A stretch of DNA of 64,000 bases from Roseovarius arcticus (GCF_006125015.1 NZ_SZZN01000001.1:744001-808000), one strand, 5' to 3'. Shown: positions 8,550-18,154, numbered from the stretch's first letter. The notes: a model not told the origin generated them from the sequence alone. Made by a program: numbers and translations.

Positions 8550-8912
8550 GTGAAATCTGCAAAAAAATCCGCTAAACATGCGAACGAGTCCACGAATTTT
8601 ATTGTCAGCCCGATCGGCGCCATAGGCCCGATTGGCGAGACGATGCAGAAAGTCTGGGCCGATCTAAGCAGCGAGACTCTGCGGTTTGTAGCATCGCGCA
8701 TGCAACAGGATCTGGAAGCGCAGAAGGCCATAGCCGCCTGCAAAGATCTAGCCGACATGCAGAGAGTACAGGCTGACTTTTTCACTCAAGCATTGGAACA
8801 GTACCGATCACAGGTATCGCGGATGATGGAGATCATATCGACAGGCGCACCCGAGGGATTGGCTGGCGTGCCGCTGATAACCAAGCGAGAGTACGACGAC
8901 GTGCCTTTGTAA
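8550..8912 (+). CDS. phasin-family protein
   Basis: The 120-residue, mostly helical protein has a phasin-like core: RFVASRMQQDLEAQKAIAACKDLADMQRVQADFFTQALEQY. The LEA.KA...C.DL.D....Q.DFF..A...Y spacing is typical of phasins that coat polyhydroxyalkanoate granules or attach to membranes. The start is a GTG at 8550. No PHA synthesis gene is nearby, so a role in storage-granule binding rests on the family only. Confidence 0.75.
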   Translation: MKSAKKSAKHANESTNFIVSPIGAIGPIGETMQKVWADLSSETLRFVASRMQQDLEAQKAIAACKDLADMQRVQADFFTQALEQYRSQVSRMMEIISTGAPEGLAGVPLITKREYDDVPL

Positions 8913-8998
8913 GGGGGCTGGGACCGGGTCGGTGGGAGCTTTAGTCAGCCAGATCTTAGGCCGATCTGTCATGGACAGCAGTCTCAGATTATCCGCGG

Positions 8999-9959
8999 AT
9001 GGGCGACTGCGCGAGTATAAGTGAGGTACAGCGAAGGGTAAGATATTTGGCATGGGGCGACCGGGCACTCTGGATGTTCCTGCACCAGCGCGTGCAGTTC
9101 CATTACGCCGAAGAGGTCCGTTTCACGGATGAACGCCGTCGTGGCCGCATCTGGGATGGTTCTATCTGTGATGTCGAATGCACAGTGCGGCGGGATCCGA
9201 TTTCGGTCAATGCGTTCAGGGCAGTACTGCAAGCGCGCTTGGCGTCGAACAACGTACATGTCGACATCTTCAAACGCGCTCAGCCGACCTTTGATGGGGA
9301 AGATTTCGAACTGGTTCAGATCACGGTTTACCGTAATGGTCTACCAGACGATCACTTTGCCTTCGATGATGGTGGAGAGCTGGTCCGCCGTGCATATCGG
9401 CCGGTTTTCAAAGCGGCGATGACCTATGAGCCATCGACGGTGTCATCAAGGTGGGGCCAATGATCGCGAAATCCGTGTGGAACTGGCCCAGTTTCTGGCC
9501 CGACATCAGCACGGGGTAGAGTTCAGCAACGAAAAAGCCCCGATGCGGCAATACGATTTGTCGGTGCTGTTCAACCGCTTCGCTTTTCCGACTAATCTCG
9601 AGGACGGGATCGAGGCAGGTGATGTGCGCCAGCTGCGCTTGAAGCCGATTGATCACGAGGGCCGGAGGGTCACGTTCGAAAATGCGGCCAAAGCGGATGG
9701 AACCATCTGGGATATGGCCGACGAGGAATTCGGTGCCAACAGCCCGCTGCGGCGCGGTTGGGTGATCACGCAGGCCAAGTTGGCGATCAAGTTTCACCCG
9801 AAGGGTGATTCGCGCCGGTGCCGTTCGCTGACCTTGGCCGTGACAATGCCGCATGGCTGCAATCTCAAGGAACAGACAGAGCAGGAACCACTGATCGGCG
9901 AGAAGTATTTGCACCGTTGCAGAATCCTGATCGATGACCAGCCGCTCTTTGACGATTGA
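8999..9959 (+). pseudogene. frameshifted gene of unknown family (first of two decayed genes)
   Basis: Two plus-strand reading frames follow each other in different phases with coding-like composition. Frame A runs 8999-9463 (contains RIWDGSICDVECTVRRDP and GEDFELVQITVYRNGLP). Frame B runs from about 9430 to 9959 (contains QYDLSVLFNRFAFPTNLEDG and RRGWVITQAKLAIKFHP). They join near 9440-9475 by an apparent frameshift. The second frame ends 26 bp inside the start of the next decayed gene, as in an original overlapping gene pair. No domain was recognised. Confidence 0.5.
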
Positions 9960-10860
9960 TCATCGGGCACTGGATCTGATCAGCACTATTGCAGATAAGC
10001 CTGACGCGCAGATCTTTGCGCAAGTTCTGAAGACATACCACGCTGCGGCGGGGAGGCAGCTCCTCACCGCAGGACTTTCGGTGCGTGCCGGTGACAATGC
10101 GGTGACGACTGCGATGGGTGATCACGATGATGAACCAGTGCCGCTGATCCGGTCACAGGAAGATGGTTCCCATGGCTATTCAGCCCGAACGCGGGCTGGG
10201 TGGAAGTCAGGCCCGAACAGACGGCGCTCTATCGGCTTGATATTCCAGCACTGCTGTCCTGGCAGACGCCGCAGTTCGATCTGGCCAGCCGCCATGGCCC
10301 GATCAACTTGATCCCGAATCTTTTGTGGGAGATCGGTGATGTTAGGCTTGGCCGCCGAGCCGAGCGTGTGCGGGTTTGGTTGGCGCGCAGATTGTCAAAC
10401 GAAGTGGTCGCCAACCAGATCGCAGATGCCGAATGGCGCGTTCTGCGCTGCGAATGCGCATCCTGTTGACCACGACACCCTCCAGCCATTTAAATTGCCC
10501 GCCGCATCAGGGCAAATGGTGGTCGTTGTCCGAAATGTGGTCAATTTTGCAGATGGACTTGCGGTTCATCCAGACATTTTGCCATCCTGGCAGTCCGGCT
10601 CGACGGGACACACCGGATTTATCCATCAGAACCTCTGAACTTGTCGCCAAATGGCATGCAGCTGATCGTTCTTGGCGGCGAACCGATCAGCTTCAAATCC
10701 GATATTCAGATCAAGATTCTTCGAACGCTCGCCGAGGGCTTCAAAGATGAAGAGCGCAGCATTTTCAACCGTTGGACGGCAGCAACGCGGGACAAACCCG
10801 CCATTAGCTTTATCGTAGCTAACGGCAGGTTTAGGAAATGCCGACACGAATTAACCTCGA
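9934..10860 (+). pseudogene. multiply frameshifted gene of unknown family (second decayed gene)
   Basis: Successive plus-strand fragments change phase at least three times: 9934-10200 (DLISTIADKPDAQIFAQVL, KTYHAAAGRQLLTAGLSV), 10200-10450 (RPEQTALYRLDIPALLSW, HGPINLIPNLLWEIGD), about 10500-10638 (GQMVVVVRNVVNFADGLAVH) and 10641-10850 (EPISFKSDIQIKILRTLAEG). Read through the shifts they would give a protein of roughly 300 residues, with a C-terminal part resembling a small winged-helix region. The ancestral family was not recognised. Confidence 0.5.
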
Positions 10861-10950
10861 AGATTGCTCTTCCTTTCTGCGCTGACAAAACCATACGGAC
10901 GCCAATTCAGACGGCTGTCCTTCGCAGTGACCTACAACAGTGCTTCGCTT

Positions 10951-11367
10951 TCAAAGGCCAGACGAGGGTTCGAAGCCAAGCAATTCAAAAGTCATTTTGC
11001 CGTCAACGTTGAATTTCTGCACTGTTTCGCCGACACGCACCGCCGTAAGGCAGCGATAACGCCCCTTGTCTGCCGCCATAGATACGCAAACCTGATTGTT
11101 GTCAGTAATTGCATAGGTCCCGGTGCCCTTCCAGCCGCCGTTTGTTAGCTCGCCATCTAAGACATTGCTTGGGTCGTAGAAGAAACGAAACTCTTTCTCC
11201 CCCGATTTGGCGGTTACGACTTTTCCAACAATCAACTCGGCGATCTGGTCCGCGTTGAGCATTTCGCCACCGTTGTTGATCGCGGTTTCCAATTCTGTTC
11301 CGGCGAAGGCGACGCCGCCCGCCAAGACGAAAACGGTCGCCGTCGCGTATGCTTTCAAATGTGTCAC
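10951..11367 (-). CDS. small exported protein, DUF995-like
   Basis: The 138-residue protein begins with a signal peptide (MTHLKAYATATVFVLAGGVAFAG). A beta-rich domain follows with GELTNGGWKGTGTYAIT, QVCVSMAADKGRYRCL and GKMTFELLGFE. The W.G.G.Y.I....VC....G..RC pattern resembles DUF995-type secreted proteins, whose function is unknown. The start is GTG, with GGAG 7 bases upstream. It stands alone, between the decayed genes and the CadC-like regulator, which is transcribed the opposite way. Confidence 0.7.
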   Translation of the reverse strand: MTHLKAYATATVFVLAGGVAFAGTELETAINNGGEMLNADQIAELIVGKVVTAKSGEKEFRFFYDPSNVLDGELTNGGWKGTGTYAITDNNQVCVSMAADKGRYRCLTAVRVGETVQKFNVDGKMTFELLGFEPSSGL

Positions 11368-11533
11368 GTCAGTTCTCCAATGTTTCTAATGCGTTATCTG
11401 GGCGATTGCCCATGTAACTGTGTTAGGCTGTGCAGGTTGAGTCAGCTTGATCGAAAGCTGATATTTTCTGACATCGAGATGACAATCCCCAAAGATCATT
11501 GAGAAAAAGATCGGCGGAGGGGTAGAGTGACTG

Positions 11534-13177
11534 ATGTATTCTTTTGATGACCTTCAGTTTGACCCGGCTACCGGTGGATTATCGCAGAGTGGAAAGCCCA
11601 TCGCTCTGGAACCCCAAGCCATACGGCTATTGGAGGTTTTGATCCGACACCGGGATCGGATCGTCAGCAAAGAAGACCTTATCGAGGAAATCTGGGATGG
11701 GCGCGCCATCACTGACGCCGCGCTCAATACGCGTGTTCGGTCGGTCCGTAGAGCCTTGGGCGATACTGCGACCACCTCCAAATTTGTCAAAACCTTTCCC
11801 AAACGGGGGTTCCAGTTTGTCGCTGAGGTAACAACTGGCGAGGCTGCGACGAGCACGCCACCTAAACACTCAAGACGTTTTATGATTGCAACTGCATTGG
11901 CTTTTGCGATGGCTATCGTCTTTTTTGCTGTGAACCTGTTCATCACGGCACCCAAAACGCTTGCGACAGAAAAACCTTCGTTGGCCGTCGTGCAGTTTGA
12001 AAACCTTGATGGAAAAAATGGAGCACAGTATTTTGTCGATGGATTGACGGACGACTTGATTGCGCACCTTTCGCGCCATCGAGAGCTATTTGTTGTGTCA
12101 CGTGCGACTATGTTTTCCTATGCAGAAAGCTCAACCACACCTGTGGAAATCGCACGCGATTTAGGCGTTGGATATGTGGTGCGCGGAAGCGTGCGTCGAG
12201 ACGGTGATCAAGTGCGGGTCAGTGCCGAGTTAATAGATATCGATGCCAACAAGACTATTTGGGCAGAAGCCTTTGATCGCAGGCTCACTGATATCTTCGC
12301 CGTTCAGGACGAAATCAGCCAAGCGATTGCTGGCCAGTTGCTCCCTGAGATATATGCGTCTGACGCTGTTCGGGTAAGAGACAAACCGACCGAGGATATG
12401 GGCGCGTGGGACCTATTTTTACGCGGGCGGAGCAGTCAGGAAATTTACTCAAAAGACGCGCAGGAAGATGCGGTGCGTTATGCGCAGCAGGCGATTGATC
12501 GTGATCCGGAATTTGCGACTGCATACAGCCTGTTGGCGCGCGCACTCGGCACTATGTTTTTCTTTCAATGGACTGAGAACCCGCATGATACGCTGGTGTC
12601 TGCAACTGAGGCTGCCAAACGTGCCATCGAATTGGACGATCAAGATGCCCAGGCGCACGCAGCTTTGGGATATCTTTACCGATTTACCGGCGATGCAGAT
12701 CCAGCCATAGCAAATCTGGAGCGTGCTGTTGCGCTTAATCCAAATGACGCGCGCATACGTTTGGAATTGGCGCACACACTGGATTGGTTTCGCTTTCAAG
12801 ACCGGGCACTGCCCCAGATCGATATGGCCCTCAAGCTCAGTCCCCGAGATCCGCTGTTGCAGAACATGTATTTCTACAAAGGCCATATCTTGTTCCATCT
12901 TGGCCGCCACGAAGAAGCGCTTGAGGCAGCGCGCCAGCTTGGAACAGTCGCGACAAGCAATACTTGGCGCGTATTCCATCATCTACTGCGCGCAGCCAAC
13001 CTTATAGAACTGGACCAACCTGAGGATGCGATGGTTGCGATAGGGGCAGCGTTGGCCATAAATCCAAAACTGTCCGTATTAGCGATGCAACGGCAGTTCG
13101 CGGGGTCTCGAAATCACCCAGAAAATCGTAGGATTTGGCTGGAGAGTCTGCAGAAAGCGGGACTACCAGAGCAATGA
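11534..13177 (+). CDS. CadC-like transmembrane regulator with TolB-type and TPR domains
   Basis: The 547-residue protein has three parts. Residues 1-100 are an OmpR/CadC-type winged helix (LLEVLIRHRDRIVSKEDL, DAALNTRVRSVRRALGD, VKTFPKRGFQFVA). One transmembrane helix lies at about 116-137. The periplasmic part begins with a TolB-N-like domain (SLAVVQFENL, FVDGLTDDLIAHLS, YVVRGSVRRDGDQVRVSAELID) and ends with TPR repeats over about 310-520. Such one-component regulators bind DNA from the membrane; their signals are mostly unknown. No clear target gene is adjacent. It is divergent from the DUF995-like gene, which could be one. Confidence 0.82.
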   Translation: MYSFDDLQFDPATGGLSQSGKPIALEPQAIRLLEVLIRHRDRIVSKEDLIEEIWDGRAITDAALNTRVRSVRRALGDTATTSKFVKTFPKRGFQFVAEVTTGEAATSTPPKHSRRFMIATALAFAMAIVFFAVNLFITAPKTLATEKPSLAVVQFENLDGKNGAQYFVDGLTDDLIAHLSRHRELFVVSRATMFSYAESSTTPVEIARDLGVGYVVRGSVRRDGDQVRVSAELIDIDANKTIWAEAFDRRLTDIFAVQDEISQAIAGQLLPEIYASDAVRVRDKPTEDMGAWDLFLRGRSSQEIYSKDAQEDAVRYAQQAIDRDPEFATAYSLLARALGTMFFFQWTENPHDTLVSATEAAKRAIELDDQDAQAHAALGYLYRFTGDADPAIANLERAVALNPNDARIRLELAHTLDWFRFQDRALPQIDMALKLSPRDPLLQNMYFYKGHILFHLGRHEEALEAARQLGTVATSNTWRVFHHLLRAANLIELDQPEDAMVAIGAALAINPKLSVLAMQRQFAGSRNHPENRRIWLESLQKAGLPEQ

Positions 13178-13370
13178 GCGAGGGTGGGTAGAGCAGACAT
13201 TCATGCATCTCGCAGCATCGGTCATAAAGGGCTCAAACCGGACCTCAGATGCGGCGCAGCATTTAGTGATAGGATTCAGTATCAACGTCGGGTTGTCGGT
13301 GGAAATGGGGACCGGGAGGAACTGTCCTGCACACCCCGAACTTACCGGCCATTAGCGCCCTTCGTCCCGC

Positions 13371-13666
13371 CCGGAACAAGGGCCGTATCGTAGGTCAGGA
13401 ACAACCATCGAACCCAAGCATGTCTGGGCGATCCGCGTGAGGCTTGAGCTGACTGAGAACCATCGCGACCTTGCCCTGTTCAACATGGCTATCGATAGCA
13501 AACTTCGCGGCTGTGATCTTGTTCGCATGAAAGTCGTGGATGTGATGGCATCAGGACAGATCAAGGAACGAGCATCGGTCCGGCAAAGCAAAACTCAGAA
13601 ACCGGTGCGGTTTGGGGCTTTGAACTTGAAGATGCCTTGGCAACTGCAGAAGCCTTTGAAATCTAA
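13371..13666 (+). pseudogene. tyrosine recombinase/integrase remnant, internally deleted
   Basis: The frame through 13437 carries IEPKHVWAIRVRLEL, HRDLALFNMAIDSKLRGCDL and KERASVRQSKTQKPVRF, the N-terminal half of a small phage-type integrase family with its catalytic Arg (in KLRGCDL). It then jumps in another frame to GFELEDALATAEAFEI and a stop, the family's normal C-terminus. The central part with the other Arg, the His residues and the catalytic Tyr is gone. Confidence 0.75.
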
Positions 13667-13844
13667 GCGTCTGGGCCGTTCGTCGAGGACGGCCCTTCGC
13701 CGCCGTTCGACGGCCCTTCAGGTGCTGCGGTGCGGCCCGTCAATACTGCCATTCGTGCATCGTGCGGCATTATTATTGCCCCCACGTCGGTATGCGGACA
13801 ACGCGGACGTTGCGGATTGCACTGTATCAAGCGATTATTTCGTC

Positions 13845-14390
13845 ATGAGCACTGCTTACCGCATCCCCGACGAGTTCAAGACCCGGCGCTATTGCCTCCG
13901 AAGGGTCGCTACTGGCGACGCTTCAGCGATATTCAAAAGCTACGCGGCTGACACCGCCGTGACGCGGCATCTCGGGTGGCGACCTCATAGGGATTCCAGC
14001 GTAACAGAAGACTTTGTAAAAACCGTGGCGGAGGAATGGAGGACCGGCAAAGGTTTTCCCTTGGTCGTCTTCCCACGTGCAGATCCCGACAATCTGATCG
14101 GCATGTTTCACCCTCATGTTGGGAGGTTCAAAGTCAACTACGGCTACGTACTCGCTGAACGTGCATGGGGGTATGGGTGTGCAACAGAGGTCCTATCGTG
14201 GTTAGTCGAGCACGCAATTGCTCACCCAACTATTCACCGAACCGAAGCATTTTGCGATGTCGACAATCGGGCATCTTCCCGCGTGATGGAAAAGGTTGGG
14301 ATGACAAGGGAAGGATTACTTCGCCGATACTTCTTACATCCCAACGTTTCTAAAACACCGAGAGACTGCTTCATGTACGCTAAGGTTTGA
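13845..14390 (+). CDS. GNAT-family (RimJ/RimL-type) N-acetyltransferase
   Basis: The 181-residue protein matches the Acetyltransf_3 layout. It has an N-terminal strand TRRYCLRRVATGDA, the central NLIGMFHPHV and NYGYVLAERAWGYGCATEVL (acetyl-CoA pyrophosphate loop region), and C-terminal FCDVDNRASSRVMEKVGMTREG followed by an R-D-x-F-MYAK end. Family members acetylate protein N-termini, antibiotics or small amines; the substrate is not visible here. The ATG at 13845 is used because the reading frame upstream belongs to the integrase remnant. It sits in a degraded region and may have come in with mobile DNA. Confidence 0.78.
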   Translation: MSTAYRIPDEFKTRRYCLRRVATGDASAIFKSYAADTAVTRHLGWRPHRDSSVTEDFVKTVAEEWRTGKGFPLVVFPRADPDNLIGMFHPHVGRFKVNYGYVLAERAWGYGCATEVLSWLVEHAIAHPTIHRTEAFCDVDNRASSRVMEKVGMTREGLLRRYFLHPNVSKTPRDCFMYAKV

Positions 14391-14574
14391 TAGAGTTCAG
14401 GCGACATGCGGCGATGCAGCGATCGCCCACCGCTGGCCCCGGAAACCTCGTTGCTCAGGGCCCATAGCTGACGTGAAACCATGATCCATCTTAACAAGGC
14501 TGCAATGTGATCAGAAACTAAGACCACCTCTGTTCCTGCATCGCACAGCATTTTGATCGGCTGGCCGAGAGATG

Positions 14575-14775
14575 CTAATGCGTGATGCTGCGGGATTTAA
14601 GAATATGCATCCCGAATGCCATTGCTGGCCCGATATCCAGTGCAAAGAAAACTGTGCCCAAACCACGAGTGCCACCCAATACCCAACCGATCGCGACGAC
14701 CGTCAACTCGAGAAAGGTGCGCACCAGTGCGATGGGTTGATGTGTCACGGCCTGAAGTTCTTCTGCGGTCGTGAT
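14575..14775 (-). pseudogene. C-terminal fragment of a YczE/YitT-type membrane protein
   Basis: The minus strand reads LVRTFLELTVVAIGWVLGGT, then RGLGTVFFALDIGPAMAFGM, which fits the conserved last two helices of the YczE/YyaS/YitT family (LVR..LE..V...G..LGG..G.GT...A..IGP). An in-frame stop lies just upstream of the fragment and no start codon remains. Only about 65 codons survive, so the gene is dead. Confidence 0.5.
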
Positions 14776-15349
14776 TCAATGCCTGGGATCAGAGGATTGA
14801 ATCTTCCATTTCCAGACCCCGCCCGCCACTTCGCGACGATTACAATGCTGAGACTGAGACCTGCCGCAAACTGGCAGCAGGGGCCAGGGGTGCGCGCCAG
14901 GCACGCAGGCTTTTGTCGCTGGCGGCAGCTTATGATGGCATGAGCCGGGCTGAGGCAGCCTGACTTAGACCACGTGCTGGCAAGGTCGGTGATAGCATAC
15001 TGCCCCCCGCGCCTCATGCACCGGAAAACGGTACGGATCGGTCAGATCCTCGGGCCGCGCCGACGTGCCGGAGGTGTAGAGCGCCGGACGCTCCAGCAGC
15101 CAGACCGCCCCAGGCGACCGGCCTGCAATGATTCGTTACACCCGGTCTTCTATCGCGGAAATGGCGGCAGGATAGGGCGGCTGGCCGCCTGAATGGTGCC
15201 ATTCAACGCCGCTTTCATCAATTGCAATGGGATTTGTGAGGGTCAAGGATCGACTCGGCAGAGATAAGAGGGAAAAACTATGCTATGATTGATGAAAATT
15301 GTGCTGCGCCTGACTGGGGGGAGCCGCACGTGATTAGGGGAGACAAGGA
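14776..15349. other. stretch with no supported gene
   Basis: No reading frame here has a convincing protein match on either strand. A minus-strand segment near 15010-15110 reads [19 protein letters not shown], faintly like an AMP-binding enzyme loop, but it is too short to call. The stretch between 14391 and 14574 is also empty. The region looks like decayed DNA between the GNAT gene and the peptidoglycan-binding protein. Confidence 0.4.
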
Positions 15350-16675
15350 ATGTTTACAAAGCGATTTTTCATGAGCGCCGTGGCGGCCAGCATGGTTGCC
15401 ATGCCGGGCACGCAAGCGGCCGCGGATTTCGCCGATGGTCTGGTCGGCGGCATTGTCGGCGGCGCGGTCAGCGGGATCATCGTCAACGAAGGCGCCAAGG
15501 CGCGCCAGCGCAACCAGCCGGTCGTCCGGCGGGCCGCCCCGCGCAAGACTTACCGCGCGCCGATCAATTCGGTCGAACGCCAGCAGGTGCGCGAAGAGCA
15601 GTCCTCGCTCAATTATTTCGGCTTTCCGGCCGGTACGCCGGACGGTGTGAGGGGGCGCAACACGCGCAACGCGGTGTCGCAGTTCCAGGCGCATATGGGC
15701 TATCCGGCCACCGGTTATCTAGCCGATTACGAACGCCAGTTCCTGATCAGCTCCTACTACCGCGCCCAAAGCAGCGGCGCGGCCACCGCGCAACTGATTG
15801 CAGAACGCGGGCAAGGCACGCGCGGATTGTTGCTGGCTTACCGCGACGAGGCGGTGGGCGTGCCCCGGACTGCGACCGCTGCGCCTGCTACGGCCGGCGA
15901 TGCGGCGGTAATGGCCGCGGTCCCGCAAGAGGCGGAGGCACCCCAGCCCAAGGTCGGTCTGGCAGCATTGCCCAATCTGATGTCCTCGGGCGGCGATGGC
16001 CCGTCGCTGGCCTCGCATTGCAACCAGATCAGCCTGCTGACCAATTCCAACGGCGGCTTCGTGACCGAGGCGTCGCTGACCGATGCACGCTTTGCGCTGA
16101 ACGAACAATTCTGCCTTGCGCGCACCTACGCCATTGCTGCGGGCGAGGCGATGGCCGCCAATCTCAAGAATGTGACCTCAGAGCAGCTAGAGGACCAGTG
16201 CCGCGCCTTCGGCCCGGCGATGCGCGATTACGTCGCGGCGCTGTCGCTCAGCCCCAAGGAAAAGGTCGTGGGCGAGGTGCGTGATTTCGTGCTGGAATCC
16301 GGCCAATCGCCCGCGCAGTTGGCAGGCACGGCCAAGATCTGCCTGTCGGTCGGCTACCGGATCGACAACATGGATGTGGCGCTTGGCTCCGCTTTGCTGC
16401 TGACGGCGCTGGGCGAGGAGGTCTATGCCGAGATGATGGGCCACCACCTGAACGAGGGTTTCGGCACAACTCGGCGCCCGGATCTTGCGCTGGCCTGGTA
16501 TCAGGACGCGATCGACGCGGTCGAGAAGGGCGCAGAGCCAGTCTTTGCCCCCGGAAACGCCGGGCGCACCAGCCTAATCCGCAAGGCCGCGTTCCCTTCG
16601 CAGGGTGCCGATACCACCGGCGGCGCGGCAACGGTGCAACCGGCCTCGGTCCTGCCGACATTCAAGATCGAGTAG
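15350..16675 (+). CDS. exported protein with peptidoglycan-binding-like domain
   Basis: The 441-residue protein has a signal peptide (to about residue 25, AQAAADF) and a glycine-rich stretch IVGGIVGGAVSGIIVNEGA resembling a glycine-zipper. A peptidoglycan-binding domain 1-like module follows at about 75-120 (SLNYFGFPAGTPDGVRGRNT, AVSQFQAHMGYPATG). The C-terminal 230 residues are helical, with four cysteines and no recognised family. It probably acts in the periplasm at the cell wall. GGGGAGACAAGGA precedes the ATG. It is followed by its own hairpin terminator. Confidence 0.75.
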   Translation: MFTKRFFMSAVAASMVAMPGTQAAADFADGLVGGIVGGAVSGIIVNEGAKARQRNQPVVRRAAPRKTYRAPINSVERQQVREEQSSLNYFGFPAGTPDGVRGRNTRNAVSQFQAHMGYPATGYLADYERQFLISSYYRAQSSGAATAQLIAERGQGTRGLLLAYRDEAVGVPRTATAAPATAGDAAVMAAVPQEAEAPQPKVGLAALPNLMSSGGDGPSLASHCNQISLLTNSNGGFVTEASLTDARFALNEQFCLARTYAIAAGEAMAANLKNVTSEQLEDQCRAFGPAMRDYVAALSLSPKEKVVGEVRDFVLESGQSPAQLAGTAKICLSVGYRIDNMDVALGSALLLTALGEEVYAEMMGHHLNEGFGTTRRPDLALAWYQDAIDAVEKGAEPVFAPGNAGRTSLIRKAAFPSQGADTTGGAATVQPASVLPTFKIE

Positions 16676-16704
16676 GAGGGGCAGGCACTGCGCGCGAAAC
16701 AGGA

Positions 16705-16726
16705 GGGGCAATGTGTTTTGCCCCTT
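16705..16726 (+). terminator. rho-independent-type terminator after the peptidoglycan-binding protein
   Basis: GGGGCAA, a 6-base loop and TTGCCCC form a perfect 7-bp stem 30 bp after the stop codon, followed by a short T-containing tail (TTCGTT). Confidence 0.5.
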
Positions 16727-17015
16727 CGTTAACAAGGTTTGCCATTCCCGGCGCCGGACCATCATTCTGTCCGACCCGTCATTAATTTGCCATTTTGCCG
16801 GTTTTGCTGTCCATTGGACAAGCAATTATTGTCCACTTCATTTAAGTGGATCAATAATACATAGCGATAACAACTGGCTGGTGTAAGATTTTGTGATTTC
16901 GTCCGAATTTCAGAATTCGGTTCAGATGACCTCAATGAACCACACATTTGCTGCAGGACCATGATAGCCGATTTAATACAACGAACTCGGACGTTCTTAC
17001 GTTGAAAACTGCCGT
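16727..17015. other. AT-rich intergenic stretch with no supported gene
   Basis: This stretch contains several short AT-rich inverted elements, for example ATTGTCCACTT...AAGTGGATCAAT around 16838-16856. No reading frame is convincing. It separates the plus-strand cell-wall protein from the 3' end of the minus-strand TRAP operon. Confidence 0.35.
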
Positions 17016-17975
17016 TTAAAGCCGATCCGGTGGAACGTCGCCACGAAAGAAGGCGTCGAGGTTGTCGAGAGCCTTGAAGCCCATCGCATCGCGGGTTCGG
17101 AGGGTGGCGCTTCCGACATGAGGCATCATTACGATATTTTCATGCATTGCGAAGGCTGGGTTGCCGCCTGGTTCTGTCCCGAAACAATCAAGACCCGCAG
17201 CGCCCAGGTGCTGAGTCTCGATTGCCGCCAGCAATGCCCTCTCGTCAATTAGATTGCCGCGCGCAGTGTTCACTATCACGGAGCCCTCGGGCAGGCGGGC
17301 AAGGCGGTCTGCGTTCATCAGGCCCATCGTCTCTGGAGAGGCCGGGCAATGCAGGGACAGAAAGTCCGATATTGCCAAAAGATCGTCGAGAGTCTCGTGA
17401 TAGACCGCGCCGGCCTCATCCTCGAAGGAAAGCCGGTGGCGGTTGTGATAGTGAATTTCCATATCGAAACCGCGGGCCTTGCGGGCCAAGGCGCGCCCCA
17501 CGCCGCCCATGCCGACGATCCCCAGCCGCGCCCCAGTCACCTGTTTCCCAACAAGAAATGCAGGAGACCAGAAATCCCATTCCCCTGAACGTACTATGCG
17601 GTCACCGGCCACGACATGACGCGCCGCCCCCAGCATCAGCATCATCGCGAGTTCGGCGGTGGCGTCCGACAAAACGCCGGGGGTATTAGTGACGACGATG
17701 CCTTTTGCTTTGAGTGCGGGCAAATCGCAGTGATCCACGCCCACCGAATGATTGGCCACTATCTTCAAGCGAGGGTCGAGCTGCGCGACCACTTCTGCTG
17801 TGAAATGTTCGGAATGACAGGGGATGATACCATCCACCTGCGCGCTCATTGTAACAATGTCCTCGGCACTGGCGGGCCTATCGGCGGCGTCCCAGATCAC
17901 GTCGTAATCACGCCTCGCCCTCTCAAGCGTCGCGCCAGACAAGGTGCGGGTGATCCAGATGACTGGCTTCGCCAC
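17016..17975 (-). CDS. D-2-hydroxyacid dehydrogenase (GyaR/HprA-like)
   Basis: The 319-residue NAD(P)-dependent dehydrogenase shows the Rossmann motif GIVGMGGVGRALA and the catalytic Arg in NTARGNLIDE. It also has the Glu in FGTEPGGN and the His in MPHVGSAT. It reduces 2-keto acids such as glyoxylate or hydroxypyruvate, or oxidises the matching hydroxy acids. A GTG at 17975 with AGGA 8 bases upstream is preferred; an ATG at 18017 overlaps the small upstream gene and lacks a binding site. It closes an operon with a TRAP transporter and an amidase, so it probably handles the 2-keto or hydroxy acid released from the imported compound. It is a paralogue of the dehydrogenase at 57130-58101. Confidence 0.83.
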   Translation of the reverse strand: MAKPVIWITRTLSGATLERARRDYDVIWDAADRPASAEDIVTMSAQVDGIIPCHSEHFTAEVVAQLDPRLKIVANHSVGVDHCDLPALKAKGIVVTNTPGVLSDATAELAMMLMLGAARHVVAGDRIVRSGEWDFWSPAFLVGKQVTGARLGIVGMGGVGRALARKARGFDMEIHYHNRHRLSFEDEAGAVYHETLDDLLAISDFLSLHCPASPETMGLMNADRLARLPEGSVIVNTARGNLIDERALLAAIETQHLGAAGLDCFGTEPGGNPAFAMHENIVMMPHVGSATLRTRDAMGFKALDNLDAFFRGDVPPDRL

Positions 17976-17979
17976 CCGG

Positions 17980-18141
17980 TCAGTCCTGCTTGTTTCGACT
18001 TGATGTGGCAAAGTCATAGGCCACGAATGCCAGCGTAATCAGGATGACGATCACCAGATCGGGGCTGGGTACTTTGAACGCAAGTACCAGCAAGAACGCC
18101 GCCAGAGCGATAAAAGCAAAGAGCGCAAGTATTCGGTTCAT
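17980..18141 (-). CDS. 53-residue two-helix membrane protein
   Basis: The reading frame starts with ATG at 18141, 13 bases after the amidase stop, and ends 4 bases before the preferred GTG start of the dehydrogenase, so it fits the operon exactly. The product has two hydrophobic helices (ALFAFIALAAFLLVLAF and DLVIVILITLAFVAYDF) joined by KVPSP, and a charged tail SSRNKQD. No family was recognised. It may be an accessory subunit of the transporter, but that is inference from position. Confidence 0.6.
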   Translation of the reverse strand: MNRILALFAFIALAAFLLVLAFKVPSPDLVIVILITLAFVAYDFATSSRNKQD

Positions 18142-18154
18142 GTTCCGCTATCCT

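Noticed and set aside
15000..15200. Possible acyl-CoA synthetase remnant ([13 protein letters not shown] on the minus strand)
   Set aside because: Only one short motif-like segment and no flanking homology; could be chance.
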